Assembly (NCBI GenBank): GCA_012735575.1
Contig: JAAYGY010000067.1
Location: forward strand, 1 to 44,205
Length of the DNA: 44,205 nt
Reading direction: 5' to 3'
DNA from: Clostridiales bacterium
GTDB taxonomy: Bacteria > Bacillota > Clostridia > Caldicoprobacterales > UBA3941
Below the pieces are notes generated by a model that did not search any database, was not told where the DNA came from, and was given only the letters and a program-made list of their open reading frames with translations. Below are positions 17,719-26,868 of this stretch, piece after piece. A program made the position numbers and the translations under genes. Within the stretch, counting starts at the first letter, position 1, and every line of letters begins with the position of its first letter.

Positions 17719-19632
17719 TTATGCTAAATCCATCCATTTCATATAAAGTTCATCAACCTTATTCTTTGCCTTTTCATATTGTTGCTGGACTTTTAACATT
17801 TCTTCCTTATTCTCATACAGTTTGGGATTTGCCATTTCAAGTTCTAAATTTTCTATTTCCTGTTCTAAGCGATGAATTTCCTGTTCTAAGAATTCCAGTC
17901 TTTCTTTTTCCTCTCTTGCTTTCTGACTTTCCAGCCTCTGGCGACGGCGCTGTTCTTTCAGAGCCGTCTTAGTAAGTTCCGGAGTCTCTTCCTGGCTTTG
18001 ACTAGCCAAAATCTCCATTTCTCTCTTTTTATTTATATAATCATCATAGTTACCCAAATATTCGGTAATTTCTCCTGATTCCAGAACAAAAATCCTGGTG
18101 GCAATCTTATTTAAAAAATAACGATCATGAGAAATCATGAAGATGGTTCCAGGGAATTCTATCAAGGCTCTTTCCAGTTCTTCGCGGGTGGGCATATCCA
18201 AATGGTTGGTGGGCTCGTCTAACATAAGAAAGTTGTTGTTTGCCAGCACCAGCTTGGTAAGGATTAGCCGGCTTTTTTCTCCTCCACTTAGAGATGCTAC
18301 AGGCTGGTAAACATCATCCCCTTTAAAAAGCCTGGCTGCCAGGGCATTTCGTATTTCAGTTTCCGTCATTTGAGGGAAACTGTCCCACAGCTCTTCTATA
18401 ACGGTTTTATTGGGATCTAAACTGGTCAGTTCCTGGTCATAATATCCAATTTCAACCCCGGTACCTATTTTGACAGACCCTGATGTGGGAGGTATCTGAC
18501 CTAGTATAATCTTAAAGAGAGTAGATTTACCGCATCCATTTGGTCCCATAATGGCTACCCGGTCTCCAAGGCGGAGGTTAAATGTTATGTCGTGGAATAA
18601 AAGATTGTCTTCAAAGGATTTTGAAAGGGAGTCTACCATCAATACATCCTGACCGCTTTGCCTGTCTGCATCAAAGGAAAATCGTACCTTGTCAGCATAT
18701 AAGACATTCTCTACTTTTTCCATCTTATCAAGCATTTTTTGACGACTTTCCGCTGCCCTAACACTTCTTTCAGTGCCCTGGGACCGGTAGCGCTCTATTA
18801 TTTCCTGCTGGCGTGCAATCTCCTTTTGCTGAAGACCGTATTCTTTTTCACGCTGTGCTATCCATCGGGATTTTTGTTTTTGGTAGCTGGTGTAGTTTCC
18901 CTTATATAGCCGGCATGTGGTATTCTCTATTTCCAATATATTATTACAAAGTGAATCGAGAAAATATCTATCATGAGAGATAATCATAATAGTTCCAGGA
19001 TATGCTGAAAGATAATCCTCCAGCCATTGGATAGCATCCAAATCCAGGTGGTTAGTAGGCTCGTCCAGTAACATTAGGTCTGGTTTTTCCAGAAGGACTT
19101 TTGCTAAGGCTACCCGAGTTTTTTGACCACCGCTTAAATGGGGGATGGGCATATGAAATTCTTCAGGTGAAAAACCAAGACCTATGAGTACTCCCTTTAT
19201 ATAACTTTCATAGCTGTATCCCCCCTGTTCTTCAAAGGATTCCTGCAGCTTGGAATACTCATTTAGCAACCTGGAATACATGGCTTCATCCATAGAAGCA
19301 TAGTCGGCCATTTGCTGTTCCATTTTCCTTAAAAGTTTCTCTTGTTCCAGTAAAGGGGTAAAGACCTGCATAAGCTCATTCCATATGGTGTTTTCAGATT
19401 CCAACACTGTATCTTGTGGTAGATAGCCCAAAGTAGTGTCCTTAGCCTTATAGATTTCACCACTGTCCATGGGAAGAATACCAGCAATGATTTTAAAAAG
19501 AGTGGATTTTCCAGACCCATTACCTCCCACAACACCTACACGATGTCTAGCGTTGACACTAAAAGTTATTTGGTTTAAAATTATATCAATTCCATATGAT
19601 TTGGTGACCTTATCACAAGCAAGAACTATCAT
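17719..19632 (-). CDS. ABC-F family ATPase
   Basis: ABC-F proteins carry two ATP-binding cassettes and no membrane part; they act on the ribosome in translation or antibiotic protection. The 637-residue protein has Walker A GGNGSGKST (about 36-44), signature LSGGQKTRVALAK (about 163-175) and LLDEPTNHLDLDA in cassette 1, a charged P-site tRNA interaction linker (about 240-310), then GPNGCGKST (about 364), LSGGEKSRLILTK and MLDEPTNHLDMP in cassette 2, and a C-terminal coiled coil rich in E, K and R (about 545-637). The architecture resembles the YdiF/Uup-like housekeeping members rather than a clear resistance type. GGGAGG precedes the ATG at 19632. Confidence 0.93.
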   Translation of the reverse strand: MIVLACDKVTKSYGIDIILNQITFSVNARHRVGVVGGNGSGKSTLFKIIAGILPMDSGEIYKAKDTTLGYLPQDTVLESENTIWNELMQVFTPLLEQEKLLRKMEQQMADYASMDEAMYSRLLNEYSKLQESFEEQGGYSYESYIKGVLIGLGFSPEEFHMPIPHLSGGQKTRVALAKVLLEKPDLMLLDEPTNHLDLDAIQWLEDYLSAYPGTIMIISHDRYFLDSLCNNILEIENTTCRLYKGNYTSYQKQKSRWIAQREKEYGLQQKEIARQQEIIERYRSQGTERSVRAAESRQKMLDKMEKVENVLYADKVRFSFDADRQSGQDVLMVDSLSKSFEDNLLFHDITFNLRLGDRVAIMGPNGCGKSTLFKIILGQIPPTSGSVKIGTGVEIGYYDQELTSLDPNKTVIEELWDSFPQMTETEIRNALAARLFKGDDVYQPVASLSGGEKSRLILTKLVLANNNFLMLDEPTNHLDMPTREELERALIEFPGTIFMISHDRYFLNKIATRIFVLESGEITEYLGNYDDYINKKREMEILASQSQEETPELTKTALKEQRRRQRLESQKAREEKERLEFLEQEIHRLEQEIENLELEMANPKLYENKEEMLKVQQQYEKAKNKVDELYMKWMDLA

Positions 19633-19841
19633 GGTTTTCAGCCTCCCAAGACAAAAACAAACTAATCTATACTATACCAGGTTAATAAAGCAATTTTTTA
19701 AATAGCTTTATATGAAGTATAAGTAATTGTTTTTAAATGGTATAATTTGATTATTAATAAATACAGTTAATTGCATAGAATTAATGATAGCAGAAAATTA
19801 TAAAAAATGAAAGCTTTAAATTGGTAGGCATACTGTGCAAA

Positions 19842-19870
19842 TTGACAAGTTCAACTTTTAAATGTAGAAT
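19842..19870 (+). promoter_or_regulatory. Sigma-A promoter of rex
   Basis: TTGACA (19842-19847) and TAGAAT (19865-19870) are 17 bases apart, inside the 326-bp gap between the ABC-F gene and rex. The rest of that gap is AT-rich and I see no gene in it. Confidence 0.72.
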
Positions 19871-19880
19871 GGATATGTAA

Positions 19881-19898
19881 TCGTTAAAAAAATAACAA
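19881..19898. promoter_or_regulatory. Candidate Rex operator (autoregulation)
   Basis: TCGTTAAAAAAATAACAA matches the clostridial Rex consensus TTGTTAANNNNTTAACAA at 12 of its 14 fixed positions. It lies 10 bp after the -10 box of the rex promoter, where a bound repressor would block transcription. Confidence 0.65.
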
Positions 19899-19958
19899 TG
19901 CATAGGGTGATATGTTTCAGCATGTGTAACTGTGCATAAAAGTTAGGGAGGTAGGACT

Positions 19959-20588
19959 ATGCAAAAGAGTAATAAAGTATCAGAAGCGGTTATAAGAAGA
20001 TTGCCCAAGTATTACAGATACTTAAAAGATATGGAGAAAAACGGGGTACAAAGGATATCTTCAAGGGAATTAAGTGATAAAATGGGATTAACTGCTTCTC
20101 AGATACGTCAGGATTTCAATTGTTTTGGTGGATTCGGACAACAGGGATATGGTTATAACGTAAGTGAACTTTGTAATGAGATAAGAAAGATTCTAGGACT
20201 CCATAAAAACTATAATGTCATTATTGCAGGGGCGGGCAACCTGGGGCAGGCCCTGGCTAGCTATGTAGGCTTTGAGAGAGAGTGTTTTACCATAAAGGCA
20301 ATGTTTGATGTTAATCCTAAACTAATAGGCTTGTCCATTAGAGGAATTCAGATCCTGGATATAGATACAATGAGAGACTTTATAATCAACAACGATATTC
20401 ACGTAGGAGTGGTCTGTGTACCAAAGAATAAGGCCCAGGAAGTAACCGATGCAATGGTAGAATGTGGTATAAAAAGCATATGGAACTTTGCTCCTATAGA
20501 TGTGGGAACACCTGACAATGTTGCAGTAGAAAATGTTCATTTAAGTGATTCCTTATATACCTTAGCATATAAGATGAATGAAATTTAG
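19959..20588 (+). CDS. rex: Redox-sensing transcriptional repressor Rex
   Basis: Rex senses the NADH/NAD+ ratio and represses fermentation and respiration genes when NADH is low. The 209-residue protein has an N-terminal winged helix (about 10-75) with the family motif ISSRELSDKMGLTASQIRQDF followed by FGGFGQQGYGYNV (recognition wing), then a Rossmann domain with VIIAGAGNLGQALASY (about 86-101) and VVCVPKNKAQEVTD. The last segment (WNFAPI, LYTLAYKMNE) matches the domain-swapped C-terminal helix. GGGAGG precedes the ATG. The candidate operator upstream suggests self-repression. The motif quoted first spans residues 36-56. Confidence 0.96.
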   Translation: MQKSNKVSEAVIRRLPKYYRYLKDMEKNGVQRISSRELSDKMGLTASQIRQDFNCFGGFGQQGYGYNVSELCNEIRKILGLHKNYNVIIAGAGNLGQALASYVGFERECFTIKAMFDVNPKLIGLSIRGIQILDIDTMRDFIINNDIHVGVVCVPKNKAQEVTDAMVECGIKSIWNFAPIDVGTPDNVAVENVHLSDSLYTLAYKMNEI

Positions 20589-20676
20589 TGTGCAATTGTA
20601 AGTATGCTAGTTGTAAAATGATAAGAGTTGAATTTTTATAATAGATGATAAAAAAATATTAAGTGGTGGGGGTAGT

Positions 20677-21354
20677 ATGAAAAAAGCCCATGATATAGTA
20701 GGACTTCCTTTAATAAGTGTTGAAGAAGCCAAAGAACTGGGACAGATAAGGGAAATACTTATAGATCCTCTTGAAGCCAGTGTTAAATATCTCATGGTAA
20801 TGGATGATAAGTGGTATTTTGGTGCAAAGATAATCCCTTTTGACAAGGTCCTTTCTATAGGTCAGGATGCTATTACAATTAGGAAAGCAGATGATCTTAT
20901 CATGCTGTCTCAAGTCCAGGATGCAATAGAGCTGGCTGAAAAAGATATAAAGATCATAGGTGCCAGGGTCTTTACTGAAAAAGGTGAAAATTTGGGGATG
21001 GTTTTAGAATACTATGTCAATCAGGATAATGGAAAAATCCTTCGTTATGATCTGGAAGGAGTAAATGGCCCTATTATTATGGATAATCCTAAAATAGTTT
21101 CCTTCGGTACAAATACTTTGGTGATCAAAGATGCAATGATAGAACAGGAAGAGAATAAGCCCCAGTATATTAGCAGTGCCAAATTATTTGAAGAAAAGCA
21201 AAGGCAGTTCCTAATAGGCAGAAGAGCTAAAAAGACAATTCTGGATAACTCAGGTAATGTGTTAGTGGAAGAAGGTCAGGCAATAACCAGGGAGATATTG
21301 GACAAGGTTACTGACAAGAATAAGATTATTGAGATCACCATCAATACTGTGTAG
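20677..21354 (+). CDS. PRC-barrel domain protein
   Basis: A 225-residue soluble protein with two PRC-barrel-like domains in tandem: about 4-80 (HDIVGLPLISVEEAKELGQIR) and about 90-150 (IIGARVFTEKGENLGMVLEY), followed by a charged C-terminal part (about 170-225) with a KKTILDNSGNVLVEEGQAIT segment. The first quoted motif spans residues 5-25. PRC-barrel proteins serve RNA processing, photosystem and sporulation functions, and none can be assigned here. A ribosome binding site GGTGGGGG precedes the ATG. It lies 88 bp after rex and ends at a strong terminator, so it may be cotranscribed with rex. Confidence 0.85.
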   Translation: MKKAHDIVGLPLISVEEAKELGQIREILIDPLEASVKYLMVMDDKWYFGAKIIPFDKVLSIGQDAITIRKADDLIMLSQVQDAIELAEKDIKIIGARVFTEKGENLGMVLEYYVNQDNGKILRYDLEGVNGPIIMDNPKIVSFGTNTLVIKDAMIEQEENKPQYISSAKLFEEKQRQFLIGRRAKKTILDNSGNVLVEEGQAITREILDKVTDKNKIIEITINTV

Positions 21355-21360
21355 TTATAT

Positions 21361-21388
21361 AAAACGCGCCCTTTTTAGGGTGTGTTTT
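21361..21388 (+). terminator. Terminator after the PRC-barrel gene
   Basis: AAAACGCGCCCT pairs with AGGGTGTGTTTT (two G-U pairs) around a TTTT loop; the right arm supplies the T-run. About 180 bp follow without a gene before the VanW gene. Confidence 0.82.
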
Positions 21389-21571
21389 ATTAATAATATA
21401 AATAAGTTGTTACAAGATTCTAAAATTGGGTTAAAAAACTGTTAATTTGGTTACATATCTACTTCAAGGTATTAATTTTTTTTCAATTCTGCCATTTAGT
21501 CTATTTACTTTTTCAGGTATATACTTTATGATTAAATATGGCAATTATATGTACCGATGGAGGTAGCGTGA

Positions 21572-23179
21572 ATGGAAGCTAGAACAAGGACTAAAATGAT
21601 AAATATAGTAGGCAAGGCCTTCCTGACATTAATTATAGTTGCTTTAATGGTAGCTATTGGATGGATTGCTACGTATATTTATCAGATACTAAACATAGAC
21701 ACCTTCTATGCCGGGGTAGAGGTAGATGGTATTTCTCTGGAAGGCATGACAAAAGAGGAAGGGTTGTCTGCAGTCAAGGCTCATAACCAGCCCAAACTGG
21801 ATCAGATAAAGATAGTCTTGACCCACGAAGATAAAAGGTGGGAATATGGATATCAGCATATCAACGCTCAAATAAACATTGAGGAAATTATTGAAGAAGC
21901 TTATATAATTGGTAGGCAGGGTACTGTTGTTGATAGGCTTAAGGAAATTTATTATACTTCAACAGAGCCCAGGAAATTTCAAACAACCCTTACCTATGAT
22001 GTTTCCCTGCTTAGGGATGAAGTAGAAGCAATTGCTAAAGAAATAAACGAAGAGCCTGTTGATGCAACCATAGAGTTTAATCCTGATCAAAAGGAAAAAT
22101 TTAGCTTTACTGCTGAAAAGATTGGTAAAGGCATGTTAACCGATAAAACTATGGAGGATATAACCGCCAAGGTAGATGCTGGCGATTTTACGCCCTATGA
22201 GATTCCAATAGAGGAATTGCACCCCCAATATACTCTGGAGGAAGTGCAAACCTGGACTTCAAGAATAGCTTATTATTCAACCAAGTTGACGGATAATAGT
22301 AATCGTAATCACAATATTCGTCTTTCATCCTCAGCCTATTACAATGTACGGCTGGATCCCGGTGAGGTATATTCCTTTAATGAGGCTACCGGTCCCAGGG
22401 GCGCAGCTCAGGGATACAAACCTGCAGCAGTAATAAAGGATGGTAATAGATTTGAAGATGAGCCCGGGGGAGGCAACTGCCAGTCTTCCACTACATTATA
22501 CGGTGCAGTTTTAAGGGCGGACTTGGAGATAGTAGAAAGGTTGCCCCACTCTATACCTTCTACTTATACAGCAATTGGAACCGATGCTACTGTGAACTAT
22601 CCTTATGCAGATTTTAAATTTAGAAATAACAAGGATACCCCTATTTTTATAACCCGATATATTTCAGGTGGAAGACTCCATGTAGAGATATACGGCAAAC
22701 CCTCTGAGGAGTATGATAAAATTGAGATCGTAAGCTATGAGACTGGCCGCAGTAAAGTACCTGAGTATAAGATAGTCAAGGATCCTAATTTATATGAAGG
22801 GGAAGAGATAGTAGAAATTGTATCCCGCCCCCGGATAAAGGCAGTGTCCTATAGGGTTTATTATAAGAATGGTAAGGAAATAAACAGGATTAAGGAAACT
22901 AATTCCACCTATCCTGCCGTTACAGGCCGAAAGCGGGTAGGTACCAAGAAAAGGCCCGAAGAGACTGTAGAAGAGGAGCCTAAAGACAATAACAATAAAA
23001 AACAGGAAGCAGGCAATGAGAAAAAGCCTAAACAGCAGAATGAATCTGAGCAGGAAAAACCAAAACAACCAGCTGAATCTTCACAGGAGGATCTAAAAAG
23101 AATGACTCTGGTAATAAAAAGAACGATTCTGATAAAAAGAAATCTGCTGAAGAAAATAATGAATAAGATTTATCTATAA
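21572..23179 (+). CDS. VanW/G5 domain membrane-anchored surface protein
   Basis: A 535-residue protein with one N-terminal membrane segment (about 13-38), two peptidoglycan-binding-type (YoaR-like) regions (about 45-215), a VanW domain (about 235-375; YYNVRLDPGEVYSFNEATG, GGGNCQSSTTLYGAVLRA) and a G5-like domain (about 385-455), then a low-complexity tail rich in K, E, N and Q. It is expected to face the cell wall; the function of VanW is not known. GGAGG precedes the ATG. Near 23090 the tail changes from K/N/E/Q-rich to hydrophobic-basic (RMTLVIKRTILIKRN). The -1 frame continues the charged composition (SKKNDSGNKKNDSDKKKSAE) to a stop at 23164-23166, which suggests a one-base shift. Confidence 0.88.
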   Translation: MEARTRTKMINIVGKAFLTLIIVALMVAIGWIATYIYQILNIDTFYAGVEVDGISLEGMTKEEGLSAVKAHNQPKLDQIKIVLTHEDKRWEYGYQHINAQINIEEIIEEAYIIGRQGTVVDRLKEIYYTSTEPRKFQTTLTYDVSLLRDEVEAIAKEINEEPVDATIEFNPDQKEKFSFTAEKIGKGMLTDKTMEDITAKVDAGDFTPYEIPIEELHPQYTLEEVQTWTSRIAYYSTKLTDNSNRNHNIRLSSSAYYNVRLDPGEVYSFNEATGPRGAAQGYKPAAVIKDGNRFEDEPGGGNCQSSTTLYGAVLRADLEIVERLPHSIPSTYTAIGTDATVNYPYADFKFRNNKDTPIFITRYISGGRLHVEIYGKPSEEYDKIEIVSYETGRSKVPEYKIVKDPNLYEGEEIVEIVSRPRIKAVSYRVYYKNGKEINRIKETNSTYPAVTGRKRVGTKKRPEETVEEEPKDNNNKKQEAGNEKKPKQQNESEQEKPKQPAESSQEDLKRMTLVIKRTILIKRNLLKKIMNKIYL

Positions 23180-23189
23180 GTATCTTATA

Positions 23190-23218
23190 TAGCTCCCGCC
23201 TATGTGGCGGGAGCTAAA
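23190..23218 (+). terminator. Terminator after the VanW gene
   Basis: TAGCTCCCGCC (23190-23200) pairs perfectly with GGCGGGAGCTA (23206-23216) around TATGT. The following AATTTATCC is only weakly T-rich. Confidence 0.75.
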
Positions 23219-23335
23219 TTTATCCTTTAAATTTTAGGCTTTTTCATTTATAATGAATAGATAATTAAAAGATAATCATAGAGTAAAATGTTAGTATAAA
23301 TAAATACTTATGAATTACAAGCGAGGAGTGGTATC

Positions 23336-24397
23336 TTGTTATATCCATTGTTGTTTGAGCCTATCTTGAAGGAGAGAATCTGGGGTGGGCAGAAATTAGG
23401 AAAACTATTTAACAGGCAGCTGACAGGTGATAAAATCGGTGAAAGCTGGGATGTGGCTTGTCATAAAAATGGAACCAGTATAGTTTCCAATGGCAGATAT
23501 AAAGGAAAAAGCTTAGATGAACTTATTGAAAAGTTTGGCAGATGTTTATTGGGAGATAGCCTCGAAGATAAGCACATAGAAAAATTTCCTTTACTCATTA
23601 AGATGCTGGATGCTTCTGATGTATTATCGGTTCAGGTCCATCCTGATGATGAGTATGCGGCTCTTAAGGAAAATGGAGAGTTAGGAAAAACTGAAATGTG
23701 GTATATTGTAGATGCAGAGCCTGGCGCACATCTCTATTTTGGAATAAAATCAGGAACAACACCTGAAGAATTTAGAAAGGCTATTGTTGAAGGCAACGTG
23801 GAACCCTACCTGTGTTCTGTAGATGTTAAAAATGGAGATGTACTATATATCCCTGCAGGGATGGTTCATGCTATTGGCGCCGGAATAGTGATATGCGAAA
23901 TTCAGCAAAATTCAGATACTACCTACCGGGTTTTTGACTGGAACAGGATAGATGATGATGGAAATCCCAGGGAATTGCATATTGAAAAAGCTCTGGATGT
24001 AATTGATTTTGATGGCCGGCATTCCAAGGAAAAAGCTAAAGGAATAGAGGTTATGGAAGACGGTGGTAAGAGGACATATCTGGTAGCATGTCCCTATTTT
24101 GCTGTTGAGAAGTTAGAGGTAAAAGAAAGCATTGAGGAAATAGCCAAGGGAGACAAGTTCTATATTTTGACCATCTTGGAAGGCCAAGGCAGCATAGAAT
24201 ATAATAATGGCAAGCAATCCTTTGAAAGAGGAGACTCTATAATGATCCCTGCTAGTCTGGGGTATTATTCCATAAATGGTAAATGCACAGTGCTTAAATC
24301 ATATATACCAGACAGGCAGGAGGACATCATAAAAAAACTTGAGAAAAAGGGTTTCTCTCGGGAAGAGATGGAGGCTATTGCAGGATTGTTTGACTAA
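23336..24397 (+). CDS. manA: Mannose-6-phosphate isomerase, class I
   Basis: The enzyme interconverts mannose-6-phosphate and fructose-6-phosphate and uses zinc. The 353-residue cupin protein has FEPILKERIWGGQKL at the start, the zinc-ligand motif SVQVHPDDEYA (about 97-107) with a following E in LGKTEMWYI, and the YIPAGMVHAIGAGIVICEIQQNSDTTYRVFDW region (YIPAGMVHAIG at about 174-184), then a C-terminal cupin. The TTG start at 23336 has GAGGAG 7 bases upstream. It is about 45 bp ahead of the rhomboid gene. It may supply fructose-6-phosphate to glycolysis or mannose for glycans. Confidence 0.95.
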   Translation: MLYPLLFEPILKERIWGGQKLGKLFNRQLTGDKIGESWDVACHKNGTSIVSNGRYKGKSLDELIEKFGRCLLGDSLEDKHIEKFPLLIKMLDASDVLSVQVHPDDEYAALKENGELGKTEMWYIVDAEPGAHLYFGIKSGTTPEEFRKAIVEGNVEPYLCSVDVKNGDVLYIPAGMVHAIGAGIVICEIQQNSDTTYRVFDWNRIDDDGNPRELHIEKALDVIDFDGRHSKEKAKGIEVMEDGGKRTYLVACPYFAVEKLEVKESIEEIAKGDKFYILTILEGQGSIEYNNGKQSFERGDSIMIPASLGYYSINGKCTVLKSYIPDRQEDIIKKLEKKGFSREEMEAIAGLFD

Positions 24398-24443
24398 TAT
24401 AATAGTGGATAAATATTGTTTTATGAAAGGATAGAGTAGCATT

Positions 24444-25691
24444 ATGGATCATGAATGGAGGCGGGACCCTGAGGTTATTGAAGGCGAATATGAGATAATT
24501 GAGGAAAGGTATGACGACGACAGATATACAAGACCCAGAAGACCCTTTATTCAAATTGATGATAGTACGCCCTATGTAACCTATATTCTCCTGGCTATAA
24601 ATATAATTGTTTGGCTGCTGATGTCCTTTACGGGCTTGATAATGAGATGGAACCAGAGCCTGCAGTTACTTTATTTTGGTGCAAAAGTGAATGAACTAGT
24701 AGCTCAGGGAGAGTATTGGCGGCTATTCACTGCCATGTTTTTGCATATAGGAATTCTGCATCTGTTTTTTAATTCCTATGCACTATACCTGTATGGCCCC
24801 ATAGTAGAAAGACTATTTGGCAAAATAAAATTTATTATACTGTATATAGTATCAGGACTAATAGGCAGCTTGTTAAGTTATCTTTTCAGCCCCAATCCAT
24901 CTGCAGGAGCATCAGGTGCTATTTTTGGGCTTATGGGCTCCCTATTATATTTCAGGCGGGAAGAAAGGGGCCTGTTTCAAAGGATATTTGGTCCAGGACT
25001 GATGATGATCATATTTATAAATCTTGTTTATGGCTTTATTCAGCCTGGAATAGATAATTGGGGTCATATAGGAGGGCTGTTGGGAGGATTCATAACGGCA
25101 AATGGTCTTGGCTTGTACCGTCGTAGAAACAAACAATATGGTAAAAAAATACTAATATGGTTGCTTATCATTCTTATCTTTGCTTTAGGTCTAGTATTTG
25201 GTGAGATAAAATATAGCAAGGCTATTTACCTTAATCAGGCCTATAATGCTGCACAACGAGGGGATCTGGATGCAGCCAAGTCCCATATCGGGAATTTATC
25301 CAAGAGGGACAGAAATAATCCGGAGGCCAAGAGAATTATCGAGGCTGTTTATATAGAGGATATAAACTCCAAATTAAGGCAGGGACAACTACATGATGCT
25401 CTGGAATCCATAAACACACTAATAGGCTACTATCCCAAGGATGCCAACTATTATTACTACAGGGGACAAATATATGAGACTTTGGAAGATTACGAAAAGG
25501 CCCTGGATGATTATGTTTATGCTGCTGAAACCACAAAAAATGTAGCGGAGATATGGTTTCGAGCAGGGAGAGCTGCATATAACTGTGGCAATGTAGTTGA
25601 CGCTAAAAAATACATGGAAGAAGCACTAAAAATAAATCCCAACTATAGGGAAGCCAAGGAATTCTTGGATAGCATTACGGACATGGTTTAA
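24444..25691 (+). CDS. Rhomboid intramembrane serine protease with TPR tail
   Basis: A 415-residue membrane protein. The rhomboid core (about 45-245) has about six to seven membrane segments, HLFFNSYALYLYGP (about 108-121), the catalytic serine motif GASGAIFGLMG (about 154-164) and the catalytic histidine in NWGHIGGLLGG (about 205-215), so it should be active. The C-terminal region (about 265-415) carries tetratricopeptide-like helices (DANYYYYRGQIYETLEDYEK, AEIWFRAGRAAYNCGN, ALKINPNYREAKEFL), a fusion also known in YqgP/GlpG-like Firmicute rhomboids. The short acidic N-terminal tail is cytoplasmic. It lies between manA and the DUF362 gene with 22 bp to the latter. Confidence 0.93.
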   Translation: MDHEWRRDPEVIEGEYEIIEERYDDDRYTRPRRPFIQIDDSTPYVTYILLAINIIVWLLMSFTGLIMRWNQSLQLLYFGAKVNELVAQGEYWRLFTAMFLHIGILHLFFNSYALYLYGPIVERLFGKIKFIILYIVSGLIGSLLSYLFSPNPSAGASGAIFGLMGSLLYFRREERGLFQRIFGPGLMMIIFINLVYGFIQPGIDNWGHIGGLLGGFITANGLGLYRRRNKQYGKKILIWLLIILIFALGLVFGEIKYSKAIYLNQAYNAAQRGDLDAAKSHIGNLSKRDRNNPEAKRIIEAVYIEDINSKLRQGQLHDALESINTLIGYYPKDANYYYYRGQIYETLEDYEKALDDYVYAAETTKNVAEIWFRAGRAAYNCGNVVDAKKYMEEALKINPNYREAKEFLDSITDMV

Positions 25692-25713
25692 TAAGGATAA
25701 GGGGTAGTGGGGG

Positions 25714-26862
25714 ATGGATAAGGTATCAATTATAAAGTGTGATAGTTATGAACTAAATCAAGTAGAAAAAGCTTTAGAAAATAGCCTTAGATTAATCGGC
25801 GATCTAAATCATTATATTAAACCAGGCATGAAGGTACTGATAAAATGCAATCTTCTTATGAAGAAAAAGCCAGAAGAATGTACAACAACCCATCCAGCAG
25901 TGGTGGAAGCCTTGGTCAAAAAACTGCAGGCTATAGGAGCTGTACCCATAATAGGTGATAGTCCTGGTGGCTTGTTTACTCCCAGATTATTAAAGGGTAT
26001 ATATGCTGCAACTGGCATGGCGGATGTGGCACAGCGTACAGGAGCTCAGCTGAATTATAATACTAATGCTATAGAAGTTAGCTACCCGGAAGGGGAAATT
26101 GTGAAAAAGCTTACTGTTATGGAGGTGCTTAACGAGGTAGATGCAGTTATTACTGTGGCCAAGCTGAAAACCCATGGAATGACCCTCTATACAGGGGCTG
26201 TCAAAAACTTATTTGGGGTTATCCCGGGAATGACAAAGGCGGAATACCACCTTAGAATGAATAAGGTAGAAGATTTTACACAGGCCCTGGTTGATATATG
26301 CCAGTATGTAAAGCCAGTCCTGTCTATTATGGATGGAGTCATAGGTATGGAAGGGGATGGACCTTCTGCTGGAACTCCTAGGAAGATAGGAGCAATACTG
26401 GCTAGCAACAATCCCCATGCCCTTGATGTGGTTTGTGCATCACTGGTAGGAATTGCACCTGAAAGGGTGCCCACCATTCAGAGAGCTGTTGAAAGAGGAC
26501 TATGCAGCTATAGCTTGGATGCTATTGAACTCTTGGGAGATTCCTTTGATGAGCTATATATTGATGATTTTAAGCTACCAGTAACAGGAGAGATAAGTTT
26601 TTTCCATAGGGTATTAGGCAGCAATAGTAAACTGGCAGCATTTCTCAATCATCATTTAGGTCCAAAGCCTTACTTTAATCATGATGAATGCATTGGATGC
26701 AGGGATTGCCAGCGCTATTGTCCGCCCATGGCAATAGAAATGATCAATAGAAAGCCTGTAGTTGATCTTAAAAAGTGTATCCGCTGCTACTGCTGCCAGG
26801 AGTTATGCCCCAAAAAGGCAGTGGAGATAAGGAGAAGTTGGTTTTTCAAGATGTTTAATTAA
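25714..26862 (+). CDS. DUF362 protein with two 4Fe-4S clusters
   Basis: A 382-residue soluble protein: an N-terminal DUF362 domain (about 5-295; VLIKCNLLMKKKPEECTTTHP, GDSPGG, VAKLKTHGMTLYTGAVKNLFG) and a C-terminal bacterial ferredoxin domain with CIGCRDCQRYCPP (about 326-338) and CIRCYCCQELCPK (about 355-367), enough cysteines for two 4Fe-4S clusters. The first quoted motif spans about residues 40-60. DUF362 iron-sulfur proteins are widespread in anaerobes and their reaction is unknown; an electron-transfer role is inferred. It is the last gene of the manA-rhomboid-DUF362 run and converges on galT. Confidence 0.9.
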   Translation: MDKVSIIKCDSYELNQVEKALENSLRLIGDLNHYIKPGMKVLIKCNLLMKKKPEECTTTHPAVVEALVKKLQAIGAVPIIGDSPGGLFTPRLLKGIYAATGMADVAQRTGAQLNYNTNAIEVSYPEGEIVKKLTVMEVLNEVDAVITVAKLKTHGMTLYTGAVKNLFGVIPGMTKAEYHLRMNKVEDFTQALVDICQYVKPVLSIMDGVIGMEGDGPSAGTPRKIGAILASNNPHALDVVCASLVGIAPERVPTIQRAVERGLCSYSLDAIELLGDSFDELYIDDFKLPVTGEISFFHRVLGSNSKLAAFLNHHLGPKPYFNHDECIGCRDCQRYCPPMAIEMINRKPVVDLKKCIRCYCCQELCPKKAVEIRRSWFFKMFN

Positions 26863-26868
26863 TTATAT

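Noticed and set aside
17721-17972. Plus-strand frame opposite the end of the ABC-F gene
   Set aside because: It is antisense to the E/K/R-rich coiled coil, which yields artificial L/F/P-rich frames.
17719-19632. ABC-F protein as an antibiotic-resistance determinant
   Set aside because: The architecture with a long charged C-terminal coiled coil resembles housekeeping YdiF/Uup types; no resistance-type leader peptide or mobile element is nearby.
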